Notes: generated by a model from the letters alone, not told the origin. Shown: positions 36,337 through 48,010, numbered from the stretch's first letter. The stretch is DNA of 64,000 nt from Tetracladium setigerum (GCA_031472005.1 PZJY01000009.1:2232001-2296000); one strand, 5' to 3'. Program-made: numbers and translations.

Positions 36337-37718
36337 TCACATCCCAAAGTCCTCACCCCCAATAATCCTCGCACACAAACCCTCCAAAACTCCACCAATC
36401 CACTCAAAATCACTCTTCTCCAAATAAACCTGCCCACTCAATCTAACCCACAGATGCCCGCCATGAAAAGCAATTTGAAGATAAGTATCAAAATCATGCA
36501 CCCCCCTCTGATTCAGCCATATCCCAATCTTCGCCGCCTGCCCCACTTCAAATCCTTTCTGACCATCCCCTTTCACGGGATTATTACGAAATGCAATCGG
36601 TAAACGCACATTTGCAAAAGCGCATTCGGTGAATGATGAGGTTTGATTTGTCATTACTTCTGTGCCGAGGATGGAGGCGACGATTTGCCCACCTTCGGCT
36701 GCAATGGAGTGGGTGTATGATAGGATGGCATTTTCGCCTCCGCATATTTGTTTGCGAAACTCCAGGGCAGCAGGGATGCAGAGGTAAGGAATATAATCTA
36801 TGGTTGCTACGAATTCGAAAAGATGAACGAATGGGGACCTTCCGTCGACTGAGATTGGTGGCTGAGTGGGGTATTGGTAGCCGTGGGATGTTGGGAGAGA
36901 GGTGTGAATGAGATGTTGATTTCGCTTAGGGACATGGAAGACTGCACAGCCACGGGGTGTGTAGAGCCATCTGAAAGATTTAGTTCTTGGTTCCAGTTTC
37001 TTCCCATTTTAGACCAGAAATTTTGTAATGAGATAACTTACTTGTGGCAATTACTCACGAAAAAGTCGGGACCTACAGATCCCAGATGCTTCAAGTCGAT
37101 ATGTCCAATCCCGTGTGCACCATCAATCAAACTCAAGATACCAAACCTCTTACATGCCCAAACTAACTTCTCCCACGGCACACGCGCTCCAGGGAAAGTA
37201 AGAATGGTATCGAACATGGCCAATTTTACATTCTTTCTTTCCCCTTGTAACCTCACAATCGTATCCATAAACTTCGTCAAGATATCATCATCCTCAATCG
37301 GGTAATTGAGTGGAATCTCAACCCCAACCAATGGCCTCAACTCCCGAATCGATGATAATGTCTTCTCACACGAATCATAAATCGTAGAGAAGTAAACAAT
37401 CACGTCATCTTCAGAGAACTGAAGATTCCGAAGAACGGTATTGATACCGGTTGTTGCGTTTGGGATAAGGACGACTTCATCGACATCGACACCTAGGAGG
37501 GGTGCAACGGCTGCCCTGGATGTGTCTATAAGTTTGGGGAGATCGTAAACAATGAAGACATCTGGTCTTTCGTGGGCTTGCTTTTGAAATTCGGCCGCTT
37601 TCTCTTGTACTACTCTTGGATAGGCGCCGAAAGACCCGTGGTTAAGGGGTGTGTGTGGGGGTGCGAATAGAAATTGGTCTTTGCGCATTCGCTTGCCGAA
37701 GGGAGTTTTGCGAGTCAT
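36337..37718 (-). CDS. Class V aminotransferase-fold PLP enzyme (isopenicillin-N-epimerase/Egt2-like)
   Basis: Two exons (37718-37042, 36970-36337) give 436 residues. Motifs of the class V family appear in order: LNHGSFGAYPR near residue 25, RPDVFIVYDLPKL, LIPNATTGINTVLRNL (cofactor phosphate region), LSLIDGAHGIGHIDL with the PLP-contacting Asp, and FFVSNCHKWLYTPRGCAVF, whose Lys forms the Schiff base. The intron splits this Lys codon exactly, which supports the model. Fungal members are annotated as isopenicillin-N-epimerase-like; the closest functional class I can name is the ergothioneine C-S lyase Egt2. Which applies cannot be settled from motifs. An upstream in-frame extension to 37901 exists, but the ATG at 37718 (MTRKTPFGKRMRKDQFLFAP) matches the family start. 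The gene is co-oriented with the acyl-CoA dehydrogenase 230 bp upstream. Confidence 0.85.
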
Positions 37719-37948
37719 CTTAGGGATGAAAGATGTAGGGTTTGAAGGAATAGAAATGCTAATATTGGAGGTGGAGATGGAGATGGAGTGAGATGTTGTA
37801 TGTTGCCCTCGGAAGACCTTCCTAAAGTGGGTGGTGGTGTGCTGGGGTTGTTGCCAAGAAAGTGGGTGAGGTGATCTTCTCCAGGATATGAATCCCCCCA
37901 CAACTGGAAGGTCAGGGTCAACGCCTTCAGCAAAAATCTTTATTCCAT

Positions 37949-39891
37949 CTACAACTTAGGTTTTTGTAATCCTTTTCTTCCAAATGACTTGCCATAAACA
38001 ATCAACTGGTTAAAAGCCAGCTCATTTTCAGCTTTCTTCCCAACCGAAAATCCGCTGCCGTGTTCACCTCTTGCTAAAATCTCCCTCACCCGGACATCAC
38101 CATCAAATGTTGCATCGAACTTCAACAGATGTACCATAACCATCTCGGCAATCTCAAAAACCAATTCTCTGGCTTTAGACAGGAGATTTCCTACGCCGCC
38201 ATTCTCTAACTGATCTCTTAACCTCTCCCAACTCTTCTCGCTACCTAAAAGTCTGGTCAAAGCACCAAGAACTTGCTTCCCTCTCTTCCCTGTGAGAACT
38301 CTTATCGTATCACTGGAGAGTACGTCAGTCGTTCCTTCCCAGATACTCAACACACAACAATCTCTGTAAAGTCTTGCAATGTTGATACTTTCATTTTCGG
38401 TATTGTCCAAATACCCTACCCCACCAAGAGCTTCCATGCACTCATGCAAGTTTATGATGGAATTCTTGCAGACCACTGCTTTCAATATTGGTGTGAGAAC
38501 TCGAAGGAGCAAGGAAGTATCCGAAAGCATCTCTGGCTGCAAGCCATGTGACGAAGTTGAGGAAGACGGAGGATGTTCGTCTAATCCAACCAGATACGCA
38601 ACATAGAAGCTAAAAAGCATCATTTTGTGATATTCTCCAACAACCTTCGCAAGAGAATTCATGAAAAGCGGATTTTCATTCAGGACACCTTTATTTCCAA
38701 CTTCTCGGACACTAGCCCATGCTTTCACGATGGCTATTCCGCGGCCAAGATACCCGACTGCGCTGATGGCAGACCAGAGTCTGGAGATATTCAAAATGGT
38801 GCTAATTTCTGGTATCCCATAGCCTTCACTACCGATGAGATGAGCGCGGGTGTCGATGAGTTCAAGTTCAGCGGTTGGAAGACTCTTGGTGCCGAATTTT
38901 GTTTTGAGCCGCTGGATATGAATTCCATTGAGCTTCTCGTCAACTGACTCGGAAATACGCATTGGAGCAAGGAACGTGCTCAATCCTTTTGGAGTTTGCG
39001 CAAGCAGAATAGCCATGTTTGAGTCCGTTGCCGAAGAGAACCATTTAAATCCGTTGATGCTCCACGGTCCTGCGTGGGGAGAGTCAGTAGGGGAGAAAGT
39101 AGCAATTGTTTCTGTCTTGGAAACATCGCTTCCTCCCGATCTCTCAGTCATCCATTGTCCACTGGTCCAAGCGTAGTTGGGATCTGAAGATACGAGTCGA
39201 TCATAGGCTTCTTGAATGATTGTTCGTGTTTTTGGGTCAAGCTGACTGGATGCGAGGTGTTTACTGAGAAGTTTGGCGGCGCCATCTGTCATGGCACTTG
39301 GGCAAGTGACGTTTGCGCAGGATCCTGTCCAGAGATGTGCTCTGTTTTGGTTGAGAATTTGATACCCAGCTTGAAGCTCATGGGACTTACTTCAAGTACT
39401 GTATCACGCGAACATATGCTCCATAATCCTTGTTGTAACCAGTTGCCACAATTCTACTCATCTGTAAGCGTCTTGAGTTTACATTCAGTATTAGAACCGA
39501 TTACCCATTACTGATGCCAAACTTTTGTAGCTCTCGCCACCCCTCACCGACGACGAGATCACTCGTCCTTCTCCCAAAAGCATCTCTTCCACCACCTTTC
39601 AGATATGGCACATTCTTTTCCGCATCTGTGACAAAATGGAGGATACGTTTTGATAAAACTTCCTGTCCAAAGTTCTCCAAGTCTGATGATATCTGTTGAT
39701 GGATGACTGGCGGAAGAAATACTGGGACGCGTGTTAATTTGTGGCGTGGAAATGTTAACAATCAGGGGCGACAACGAACATTTCAGAACTCTTCCAAAGC
39801 TAACATCATCTTGGAATTGATTTTCGAGGACAGGTAGAGCTTGAAAGAAGCCTTGGTTCGCACTTGAAGGTTGTTTGCTGGCGGAAGTCAT
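37949..39891 (-). CDS. Acyl-CoA dehydrogenase, AidB-like
   Basis: Four exons (39891-39780, 39721-39505, 39453-39391, 39341-37949) give 594 residues. The protein is an FAD-dependent acyl-CoA dehydrogenase of the branch that includes bacterial AidB. It shows WMTERSGGSDVSKTET, the hallmark flavin-binding segment near residue 175, then WSINGFKWFSSATDSNMAIL, and GYGIPEISTILNISRLWSAI. The C-terminal domain contains LHECMEALGGVGYLDN and the ARLYRDCCVLSIWEGTTDVL segment. AidB-like enzymes often lack efficient dehydrogenase activity, so a catabolic role is probable but not proven. The small third exon (63 nt: VATGYNKDYGAYVRVIQYL) was found by splice phase and fits the family. No mitochondrial presequence is obvious. 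Confidence 0.85.
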
Positions 39892-40789
39892 GATGCCAGA
39901 CTTGGGTTAATGAGTCCTGATTTCACGATCAGTATGCTGTCTTGTGTCCCCCTTTTGACTCCGCCGGAATACAGCACGTTCTAAGTCAAAGAGAGATGAC
40001 TTTGATCAACTGAGTTTTGACATGAGAGAACGGAAACCATGGTCGTAAGTTGTTGGTGCAAGTCTCCGGATATTGCGGGGAAAGTACCGAGGTCCAATTC
40101 GCTTCGCTGTCAGTCTCGACGATCTGCCGTCACCACCACAAATAGACTGTGCCTTCCTTTAATATACGAAACTACAATTCTTCAAGGACACATCTCTTCT
40201 TCGTCTGGTATCATAAGTGAGATATTTCCACGTTCGGAAACTCACACTTGTTGAAAGTGGTTAAAACACTGTGGTTGCACATGCCAACCATACTAGAATT
40301 GACGAGAAAACATGAAATTGCTTTTCGTATACGTTGCTCTTGAGAGAAAGGTAGCCAGTTTAGAAAACTACCCTAAAGGTGCGGGAAACTCTGTTCCCTG
40401 ATCACAAAGTACAATATTTTGACTTTCAACATTTTTGAACGAGTCATCCCATATTTCATAAAACTCCAAACAATCGAGATAAAAGAGCGTTACAGTGCAA
40501 CCGTCATCTGGTTGCTACTCCCATGCGACCTATTTCTCATCATTTCTCATTCTTCGTACCAAAATCATCCTTCAGAAGCAGCCACGAAATCAAACTGCGG
40601 TGCTGTGTGCTTCCTTTGCATTCTTCGTCTCGATCTGGAAGGAGGAAACACTCTGCCAGTCAACTTCCATTTCTTTTTCATCCTTCTCCTTTACGTCCTC
40701 CTTTTCATTGACGTATTCTGTCTCGGGGTATGGTGGGGGTCCCTGGTTTTGTTTCTGTGCCCCGGTGGGGGCAAGGAAGGCCCAAACAA
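39892..40789. other. Intergenic region, 0.9 kb
   Basis: Upstream side of the acyl-CoA dehydrogenase gene and downstream side of the next minus-strand gene. Plus-strand open frames of 60-145 codons at 40.4-40.9 kb overlap the antisense of the membrane protein gene and are not credible. Confidence 0.45.
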
Positions 40790-41331
40790 TCAGCAAGAGT
40801 TGGATGATACTGTATTAATTAGCCCTCTATTATTACGGCAAAAACCAAAGAGGTGAACCCACGCAGCGAGAACTGCAAAACTCCCTGCAATAATTGCTTG
40901 CTTTAACCAAGAATCATTGTCGTAGCTGATATACTGGCCGTTTGAAAGATACTGGGCATCGTCGTGTGCGAACCCGATCGAGGTGGGAATGACGATGACC
41001 AGGAAGGCGACGAGGTCACCGGCAGGATAGAAGAATCTCGGGAAGTCGAGGAAGAATATAGTGATAAGGGAGATCGAATTCCAGAAGACGGAAGTTGAAA
41101 GCTGTGAAGTTGTTAATTGGTGTTTTCGTTAAGTGCGTCTGTGGCTTGTGGAGGAGGTTTCCTTACGGCTGCAACAGGGAGGATGGCATAGCTTGGTTGA
41201 ACTGCTGGGAAGTTTGGATTGAAAACCTTGAAGAAAATGAGAACGAAGAAGACCAAAGATACTGCTGAGACGATGGCCGACGCTGCTCTCGTGCCAATAT
41301 TGACATTGCGATGAAGATGGGAGGAAATCAT
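40790..41331 (-). CDS. Four-helix membrane protein, MARVEL-like topology
   Basis: Two exons (41331-41167, 41101-40790) with a 65-nt GT-AG intron give 158 residues. Four hydrophobic segments are visible: ASAIVSAVSLVFFVLIFFKV, SVFWNSISLITIFFLDF, AGDLVAFLVIVIPTSIGFA and QAIIAGSFAVLAAWVHLFGF. Termini are short and polar (MISSHLHRNVNIGTR at the start). Spacing and length match fungal MARVEL-like membrane proteins, which sit in the plasma membrane or in trafficking membranes; the assignment rests on topology only. The region between helices 3 and 4 carries DDAQYLSNGQYISYDND, which faces the opposite side to the termini and may be extracytoplasmic. Plus-strand open frames over the same bases are antisense shadows. 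Confidence 0.7.
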
Positions 41332-42245
41332 GACTATAATCTCGGTGTGAAATTCGTAATACGAGGAAGCAAAGAATACCTGTAAGTTGGAGTCAATGTC
41401 GTGGGAACGGAGAGTTTTATCAATGGCTTAACTTCTCCATGTCTTTTCTCATATGATGCATATCTTCCTCAAGGCGGGGTTTTTCCAGCCTCGTATCAGT
41501 TTGTGCACTAGCACAAGTACATCACCCGTATCTTGGCTCAGTAGAGTTCCTCAATTAGATACGAAGATTCCAAACCACTTGCATAGTATGAAACACCATT
41601 AATGGTTACATCGCCTACCTGTGTAGAAGGGGTTTGATGGATCCAGGGCGTTGGCTATGTGTTGCTAGCCACTCGGAAGCAGACATTCTTTCTATAAATT
41701 CGAGATAAACAACAAAGACTTGTAAAAGAGTCATCTCTCTTCGTACCAACAGTACATGTAAATAATCGATACTTCAGTGAGTCTATTAAGTAAAGACAAA
41801 TGGCGCATTGGGAGGAACGAGCGTAATTGCAACCACTCCTGCCTCGATTCACAAAACCTCGTAAAGATAGAAACTCTCTACATTTGCTGATTCTCCTAAT
41901 AGAGCCTTTCCACAATTGCAGGCCAATTGATTACATCACTTACCTGCATAGCGTGTAGTGCTATATCTTGATGCGGCAAGCTTGTTGTTGAGAGTTATGT
42001 TGCTGTCAGGAGGTGACGCGGCCTCTTGATGCTGAGTCAACATTTTTTGCTGATCCTGAGAGCAGAGATCTTGAGTGTTGTATCACTGTTCCTAGAGCGG
42101 GATAGTAGGTCATACGATAAAAACATCGAATGATAACGATACAGTATTGGCAGAGTGCAAGAAAGAAGGCTTGGGGGAATGCTAGTAAAGGTGATCACGT
42201 GAAGTGTAGATTCACTAGCCCAAAAAAAGTGAAGCAGAGCAAAAA
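41332..42245. other. Intergenic region, 0.9 kb
   Basis: No coding frame with motif or splice continuity. Ends at the terminator of the 5S rRNA gene. Confidence 0.45.
42241..42245 (-). terminator. Pol III T-run terminator of the 5S rRNA gene
   Basis: Five further T residues on the minus strand directly after the 5S rRNA 3' end, together with its final T, form the T6 stop signal for RNA polymerase III. Confidence 0.7.
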
Positions 42246-42364
42246 ACATACAACAGCAGGGATTCGCTGGTGGTCACCCACCCAACTACTAATCTACCGA
42301 TTTGAGGCTTATGTATGGCAGAGCGGACGGGATGCCCAGTTTTCCTCAATCTATGGTCGTATGT
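42246..42364 (-). rRNA. 5S ribosomal RNA, dispersed single copy
   Basis: Read on the minus strand, the sequence begins ACATACGACCATAG and ends GCTGTTGTATGT, 119 nt in total. The two ends pair perfectly over nine bases (ACATACGAC with GTTGTATGT, one G-U), which is helix I of 5S rRNA. The inner part contains GCATCCCGTCCGCTCTGCC and GTAGTTGGGTGGGTGACC followed by ACCAGCGAATCC, all typical of ascomycete 5S rRNA, including the internal control region bound by TFIIIA. A run of T (minus strand, 42245-42241) directly follows and would terminate RNA polymerase III. No neighbouring 18S/28S genes or further 5S copies are in the window. This fits dispersed 5S genes of filamentous ascomycetes. Confidence 0.93.
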
Positions 42365-42753
42365 GGAAGGCAGATCGGTAAAGGAGTTACATATTCTAAG
42401 CATTTTTAACTATTGGTACACAAATTTTACTCGCAAGTATCTTTATCAATTTACTATTACCAGGTGAATCAGTCAGAATTTTGGTACACTGCAAATTCAA
42501 AGGTAAATGTACAGAATGATGTATGCTGAATAAATTGTAGTCTTGTATGCAAGAGGAGAGAGAGCAGAGTTTTGCAGCCCTGAAGTGGTCGCTTAATCAG
42601 CGTCAATGTTCTGCTCCAGCGGTTGGCGGTGAAGAATCTCAAGGTCAAGGCGAGGTGCTGGACCACACCCACACACTCTTTTGAACGATCCCTTTGGCCC
42701 CTTTCTTTTGGTGCTGACTCCACCTCCTACGATTGAGTCGAACGCATTGTGTG
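42365..42753. other. Intergenic region, 0.4 kb
   Basis: Lies between divergent 5S rRNA (minus) and 2EXR (plus) genes. No separate feature recognised. Confidence 0.45.
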
Positions 42754-44025
42754 ATGCATTCAGTCGTAGATCCTGGTCCTTGTGGTGATTTTGGTGGTTG
42801 GACAAAGGCATCGGGAGAATGGCATCCTCCAGGAAGGGATAAGGTGCTCGGCCATGTAACCTTCACCCCGTTCAAGAGGCTGCCCAAAGGTGCTATATGC
42901 CACTGCATCCAGTTATCAATTACTTATACATGAATTTCATGACTGACTGCTTCATGAGCTGCCAATCACTTTTGCTGACATTATTCTTTTCCTTCAAGTC
43001 TTCTTGGATTTACATGTGCTAACTTGACAGCCCAGAAATCCGCACGATGATCTGGGAGTATTCGATTCCGGAAAGTAGAGTGGTCAACATTCAGGCACGG
43101 CCGCTTGCTTTACAATTGGACACTTGGTTGGAGCAGAGAGATTCTGCCGAAGTATCTGAACGCCCTACCGAGGGCAACAGGATCATTTCAGATCAGCAAC
43201 TGGAAAATCTTTGCGACACTCCAGAGGCTCTCATGGGAATTTGGTCATCATCCCCAATCCCAGTGCTATTACTCGTATGCAGGGAATCAAATGATGTGGC
43301 ATCGAAGTATTACACGCCCGCATTCTCCACTCCATTTGCAGATGCGTGCACCTATTTTGACTTTGAACGAGACATTCTCTATCTTCGCTACAACAATTTC
43401 CTCGGCAAATACTCGATTGCATTTCTCTCTGACCTTTCACTAAACTTGAACTGCATGTCTGATAATTCAGAGCTCAGACGAGTCAGAAATCTGGCCATAT
43501 TAGTCGAACCAGGCTTACCAGGCGAAGAGCCCATCGAGGACCACAAGGACTATCTTTTGTATGAGATCGGTGAATGTCTAAGACTTTTTGGTGGTGTTAA
43601 GAATCTTACGTTGGTCATTCCACAAGATCATCTTGATGACGACCGCGATGTCTCTTATTATCAATCCGGTCTGTGGTTCGTTGATCCGTTCAACATCGAC
43701 AGCTTTCGTGATGACTACGAGTCTTTCAAGAGCGAGTGGATGAGCCAGCCCAGGGATTATCATTTCTGCAGCGATTATGAGATCGATTACAGTTGGGCGG
43801 AAGTCGATATGGAAACATGGAGGATTTGGAAAGCTGAACTTGATACTGATTATCCCTCGACTGGGTTCTGCCTGAGAATATCAAGTACCGAACCGCCATT
43901 ACCCCGGCGAGCCTGAACAATTTTGGGTTACCAGGAATCAGATACGCGAGGATGTATGGAGTGAAGTGTTAAATGCTTCACAGAAGCGACAAGCAAGTCT
44001 TCGCGATGCGGAGGACGAATTTTGA
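42754..44025 (+). CDS. 2EXR-domain protein, two apparent frameshifts near the C-terminus
   Basis: Exon 1 (42754-42889) ends FTPFKRLPK and joins across a 146-nt intron (42890-43035) to EIRTMIWEYSIPESRVVNIQ, together forming the 2EXR motif (F-x-LF-x-x-LP-x-EIR-x-x-IWE). The conserved LLLVCRESNDVASKYYTPAF follows at about residue 125. The first reading frame ends at 43916. Two one-base gaps, in GGG at 43863-43865 and CCCC at 43902-43905, restore a natural C-terminus: LPENIKYRTAITPGEPEQFW and then QIREDVWSEVLNASQ up to a stop at 44023-44025, for 375 residues. 2EXR proteins are a large fungal family of unknown biochemical role, and the distal C-terminus being intact across both breaks argues against pseudogene decay. 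The exact ATG is uncertain because upstream residues are not conserved. Confidence 0.7.
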
Positions 44026-44512
44026 TCACAGGCATTCGGGAATCGCTTGATTCGGACCTACATGTTAAAGTTTTCCAAATTGACTTCATCGCTATTCATA
44101 TTTACCTCAACATTCATCACATGGTGAGATCCTAGATCTAAAAATGCAGGAACCGAATGTCAAATGATAAATATGCCGCTATTTCGAACAACATGAATAC
44201 ACGGGATACGCCGAGCACACATCACTTTTCTCGAAAGCTGCAACAACATGGCCAAATCACAGCAGACTAAGGTTGATCTGTGTATGACACAATAGGATGA
44301 TTCTAGATCAAAAGAAAAAAAAAACCGTAGTTCTCGGTCAGTTTCAACGCAATCATTAAGACCCTTGTCCTCCAACAGGTATTCCCAAGGCATTCAAATC
44401 CAACCACATACCCAGAATGCAATAGCAAAAGCTTCCACAATCATAGCAGCAATCAAAGATTTCCCCAAACGAACAACCACAATTCCCTTGCCAGGTATTC
44501 CAGAGCCCACAC
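44026..44512. other. Intergenic region with a partial duplicate of the neighbouring gene's 3' end
   Basis: Convergent 3' regions of the 2EXR gene and the secreted Cys-rich gene. Bases 44420-44480 resemble the last coding exon of the latter (see separate repeat entry). Confidence 0.5.
44420..44480 (-). repeat. Diverged duplicate of the GPI-tail coding segment
   Basis: On the plus strand CAATAGCAAAAGCTTCC-ACAATCATAGCAGCAA at 44420 parallels CAATAGCGAAAGCT-CCAGCAATCATGGCAGCAA at 44521, an offset of 101 bp with roughly 80 percent identity by eye. Translated on the minus strand it gives GKSLIAAMIVEAFAIAF next to the genuine GESVFAAMIAGAFAIAI. Confidence 0.65.
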
Positions 44513-45329
44513 TTAAATAGCAATAGCGAAAGCTCCAGCAATCATGGCAGCAAACACAGATTCCCCAAGAAGAACCATCGCATTTCTGTCTCCTCCTGAG
44601 GTCCCGGTTGCCCGAGTAGATGCTGCAGATGTAGTGGTAGAGGACTGTGCGTTTGAAGTAGCAGCACTGTTTGCAGCAGCAGATGTCGTTGTGGTTTTCG
44701 CAGTGGCAGTGGCAGTGGTAGAACCAGATACAGTAGCAGTTTGGGCGGATCCTGCGGTACCAGTGGCTTTTGCGACCTGTGGTTAAAAATTGTCAGCATT
44801 TATCAAGGATTATGCGAGGGAGTTCTTCAGTGGAAGACGTACAAGAGAAGCAGAGAGGGAAGCAACGACTGGTGTGTCGCCAGTCACGCAAGTATATGCG
44901 TTTGTTCCAGTCTGACCTGGGAGACAACAGAAATAGCCTTGGCCTTCCTTGGAATTGAGGACTCTCCACATAGACCAACTATCATCGGCACATCTTGGGG
45001 AAGCCTGGTATGCTTCGAGACACCTGGTACCTGTATCAACAACGTTAGCGCCTTTGAGTTGCTTTGGAACTAGGAAATGGAGGCCACGAACCAGTAGGAC
45101 AGCAATGATTTCCGAAACCGTTTCTGTTGCACTCAGAACCGGTGGAGCAGCAGAAGCCATCGCATTCCTCAGTAGACTCGGGGCAAGTTGGGTTAATGAG
45201 GGCCCAGCCACCGGAGAGTGCTGCTCGTGTGTCGAGAACACCAACTGCGCGTGCTCGATGACCTTCTCCGAGTGCGTTGGTCGAGGCTGCAAGAAGAGCT
45301 GTAAAGAGGAGAATCGAGGAGATAGCCAT
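44513..45329 (-). CDS. Secreted cysteine-rich protein with Ser/Thr-rich stalk and GPI-anchor signal
   Basis: Three exons (45329-45092, 45030-44843, 44776-44513) with 61-nt and 66-nt GT-AG introns give 229 residues. Residues 1-20 (MAISSILLFTALLAASTNAL) form a signal peptide. Residues about 50-135 carry a Cys pattern including CPESTEECDGFCCSTGSEC, GNHCCPTGTRCLEAY and GYFCCLPGQTGTNAYTC: twelve cysteines with three CC pairs. A Thr/Ser/Ala stalk of about 60 residues follows, probably O-mannosylated. The C-terminal hydrophobic tail (FAAMIAGAFAIAI) after GGDRNAM looks like a GPI-attachment signal. The protein should sit on the outer face of the plasma membrane or in the cell wall. The Cys pattern is seen in many uncharacterised fungal GPI proteins; I cannot name a function. 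A diverged copy of its 3' end lies just downstream. Confidence 0.8.
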
Positions 45330-47369
45330 TGCGATGTTTTTCGAAGTATTTCAGTCCTCAGAATTGATGTTCCAGTTGGAGGTTTGAGATTATAAGGTGG
45401 AATCTTTATCTGTGGGATTTTGGTCAAGACTGTGATTTGAAGAGCAAACGGGGGAATTGGAACTGTTAAATACTTTGACCTCCACCAACACTCTACTTAA
45501 AAAAAGGGATGTTCCTGTTAATTGGGCAGGCAAATGTTCTGTCTCCTAAATTCCCTTCCGTCCTATCCACAATCTAAAAATAATAATCTTAAATTCCACG
45601 ACACTGACAACAAACAGAGCATTCTGTGATGCTCGAAAAAGCCATCTGCACGCAAGTCCAATCACACAGTATGGAGCAGACGGTTTGGCGTTCTCGTCAA
45701 AGGAGCGAGGGATTTCCCTGGCTCTAGAAAAAGCATTCCATTATCCAAAGCTGAATGCAAAACTTGCTGGTTTCCAGGCAACTCCGACGATGTACATCTT
45801 TTGAAGGAGGCCAGCAAACGATTGGGAATGCGGGTATGATCCCGCTAGAGTCACAGCAAGTCACATGCTGGCATTCTGATAGGCAGTTGGTGGACCAGTA
45901 CCTATAATTGTAGCACAGAGTTGAGGCGTGAAAAAGCTTCTCTCATGTATGCGTTCGGAGGAAGTTGGCTGTGCAGGAAGCTTGGTGGCTTAAGCGAGGC
46001 AGATTGGGTGGAGGATGGAAATATCTTCCTAAATCGATTCGTTGAAGTTGGGTTAGGAACCTGATTATTTGAATCTATTTGTATCTGGTGGATATTGTTG
46101 AAAAATTAAGCGACAGAAGAAAATAATTGAGCCGGGTGGTTGGAGGGAGACTGGAGCTCCAGAGTCGAGACAAACGAAGCTCTGCCTCGCTTCAGTATCG
46201 CGATGGGAACGAAGCCTCGAGATTTGAAATTTCGCGAAACTTTCTGTTTCAAAGAAAACATATCAGCTGTGGTGCATGGTACAATGTTTTCTGAAGATCT
46301 GAAGAAGTATATTTGTGGTTCCTGAAATGAAGTGATGAAGTCCTGGGAGGTGTAGGTAAATCCAGGCGTGCAGTGAGAACTACTGGTCAGAATCAAAGGA
46401 GAGTATGCAGAATCCGGGATAAGTATTATTTCTCATTGCGAATGTACTTTCAATGCCCCTTCGTTCCCCTTTCACTTACTCGCATGGTCCAGTATCAATG
46501 ACACGCCTCAGGATTCGCATAACTGTTGTTGATTCTTCGCTAAATCGGGTACCCCTGATGACCGCGCCAACAACGAGCAAGTAATCCAATGTACCTGGTC
46601 ACTCGAACACACATCTGTGAGATAACATCAGCTGGAATTATGAATGACGTGGCGATATTGACTTCTATTCCAGCTTGCTGCTTTGGAGATGATACCCGCC
46701 AGCAACTGTGTAACCAGGAGACTAAAAGCGGCCCCCATGAAATAGCTGCAAGACTACGTAGGTACCTACATAGATAGCTGCTACCTATGCAACTATCTTA
46801 GATTGAGAGAGATGTACTTCGAAATAGGTCTCTATTTGTTATCGGCGAAAAGTCTTCCAGACCTCATCAAATTCATTAGCAGAGATTATCCCCAAACTGC
46901 TCGTTCTTGGCCATGCCAAAGAAGAATTGTGGATGTACAGTATAAAATTTTACACCAGATATTTTGGAAACTAGAAATGCACCGAGAAAACAATCGCCAT
47001 TTGTTTACATAGCTTCTCTCACACGAATCCTCAGAACTATTGACGCATCGTTTTCATGCGTGGAGATTATTACCCCGCAACTGCCTATCGATCTCACGTA
47101 GATGAAACTCTAATAATGCTTAAAGAAACTATATCTCTGCCTTGTTGTGGCTTTCCCATTTAACTTTACCGTCGAAGCATCTTGGCGGCGGATTTAATAA
47201 ATGGTTTGTTTGGTGGAAATTGTAGAAACACCTAAATTTCCACAAGTTAATAAGTAGCAGTAACAACTGCTCATTTTTACATACATAAGAGCCCTAGTAT
47301 TGTCGTGAATCGGATTTGATCAAGGTACGTGGTGGCATCGTCTGGAAATGGAGTGTGACCAGAAGTGAT
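45330..47369. other. Intergenic region, 2.0 kb
   Basis: Short overlapping frames only. Bases 45330-45560 are the promoter side of the minus-strand secreted protein gene. No RNA gene recognised. Confidence 0.45.
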
Positions 47370-48010
47370 CTAGCGCCAACGACCTCCCTGATCCCTTGGC
47401 ACTAGATCCCAAATCTCCATCCCCTTCATATTCCAACTCCTTCGCAAATCAAACATTGAAACCACGCGCGAACAGCACAGTATCCCATTATACCGTGGCA
47501 TCACATCGAGCCTGCGGATATCGATCGTCTCGTACCAGTCATCCAAGTAGCACGAGACAACGGATTCCAGCAGACTTTGCTCTCCTCCCGTATACATTCG
47601 CCATGCTCCCTCACAAACCTCGCGACGATTCCCGGATTCCCGGTCAAGCGGTAGATCCGTGGAAGCCATCTTCCAGTCTGCAAAGTCCCTTCGATACCTA
47701 ACATATCTTGTCCGCCTTCCAAGAAAAAAGTTGGGGATAGTTGAGTAGACAGTCTTACAGCGAGACCAATTCTATCACAAATTCACACATACGGACGGGA
47801 AGGCACGTTTGTACAGATGGCATGGGCCATGCGAGTTATGCGATACATTGTGCGGGGAGATCTTCTGGGATTGAAAAGATGATGTGTGACAGTGTGGATG
47901 TTGCTCTCGAGCTGGACCAAATGGAACACTCCCTTTGAAATGATCGGCACCAGGGCATACTGATGTTCTTGACTCCTGTCGTGGGGTAATGAGCTTCTGC
48001 TACCATCCAT
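47370..48010 (-). CDS. Uncertain two-exon gene, function unknown
   Basis: A minus-strand frame from ATG 48010 (MDGSRSSLPHDRSQEHQYAL) stays open to 47787. It joins over an 89-nt GT-AG intron (47786-47698) to an exon ending at 47370, giving 183 residues. The second exon ends in NMKGMEIWDLVPRDQGGRWR. Upstream of the ATG the same frame stays open back to about 48157 (coding a stretch such as WSEGCGYITVHFWTLHNHRP). The true start or a further exon may therefore lie there; a TAG acceptor-like site precedes it. Another open frame starting MATQPEDVGHDS at 48382 cannot be joined by a clear intron. No domain is recognised. The length of the uninterrupted frame is the main support. It could be a decayed gene. 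Confidence 0.3.

Noticed and set aside
40419..40856. Plus-strand open frames at 40.4-40.9 kb
   Set aside because: Antisense to the end of the four-helix membrane protein gene and without motif.
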